From assembly GCA_016748015.1 (NCBI GenBank), contig JAAOMT010000181.1:131659-162555 (forward strand): DNA of 30,897 bases, in the 5' to 3' direction. Below, piece after piece: positions 30,828 through 30,897 of this stretch (positions within the stretch are counted from its first letter, which is position 1; every line of letters starts with the position of its first letter). Under the pieces are notes generated by a model. The model was not told the origin of the DNA, searched no databases, and saw nothing but the letters and a program-made list of their open reading frames with translations. The stretch comes from Geosiphon pyriformis (lineage: Eukaryota; Glomeromycota; Glomeromycetes; Archaeosporales; Geosiphonaceae). The position numbers were made by a program, and so were the translations under genes.

Positions 30828-30897
30828 TGTTATTATTATTATTATTATTTCATTAAACTATAAATTTTTTGTTGTCTTTTTTTTTTTTTTTTTTTTT
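30828..30897. repeat. (TTA)n at 30828-30849 and terminal poly-T at 30877-30897
   Basis: The window ends in at least 21 T, which may be a real homopolymer or a contig edge. Confidence 0.8.

Larger units (their letters stand above)
29019..30897. other. Flanking sequence with normal base composition and many microsatellites; no gene recognised
   Basis: C and G, including CpG (for example AATCGACGATT at 29516-29526 and GGCGGGGGAG at 30473-30482), return here. Open frames over the CAA/CATCAA repeat at 29090-29390 are repeat artefacts. A T-rich tract ending CTGTGCAG at 30173-30181 resembles a 3' splice site, but no convincing exon follows. It may be the region upstream of a host gene beyond the window. 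Confidence 0.4.

Overview
What the window suggests. This is AT-rich eukaryotic DNA made almost entirely of nested, decayed retrotransposons. No intact host gene, rRNA or tRNA gene was recognised. The LTR element (Gag, CCHC knuckle, retropepsin, Cys-rich linker, dUTPase) and the two-ORF LINE (ORF1 with RRM-like region and CCHC knuckle; ORF2 with APE endonuclease, RT, RNase H and a C-terminal Cys/His finger) resemble families I associate with arbuscular mycorrhizal fungi (Glomeromycotina, Rhizophagus-like). That assignment is from memory and was not searched.

Layout. 1-4832: element A, a minus-strand Gypsy-like LTR retrotransposon running off the left edge; its 5' LTR is about 3858-4832. 4833-8316: element B, a related minus-strand element that A interrupts inside the protease; its 5' LTR is about 7454-8316. 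8317-11932: LINE copy L1 (plus strand), 3' half of ORF2 and 3' UTR. 11960-14550: element C, a heavily mutated copy of the gag and 5' LTR half of an A-like element. 14551-14692 and 21450-22700: two parts of a saturated plus-strand LINE (L3) that appear to be split by L2. 14693 to about 21439: L2, a nearly full-length minus-strand LINE with ORF1 and ORF2. 22700-28950: an extremely AT-rich tract holding a 57-bp minisatellite and a pogo/Tigger-like transposase relic. 28950-30897: flanking sequence of more normal composition, crowded with microsatellites.

How it fits together. In A, B, L1 and L2 each open frame is preserved over kilobases and broken only by nonsense codons. Where two copies can be compared, nearly all of these are explained by C-to-T or G-to-A changes from Gln, Arg and Trp codons. 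Catalytic residues are lost the same way (protease Asp to Asn in A and B; RT FVDD to FVDN in L1). C and L3, the apparent substrates of later insertions, are close to saturated with such changes. The simplest reading is a heterochromatic transposon nest in which insertions were layered over time and then mutated by a methylation- or RIP-like process, so that decay roughly tracks depth in the stack. A, B and L1 should continue to the left of this window in a predictable order.
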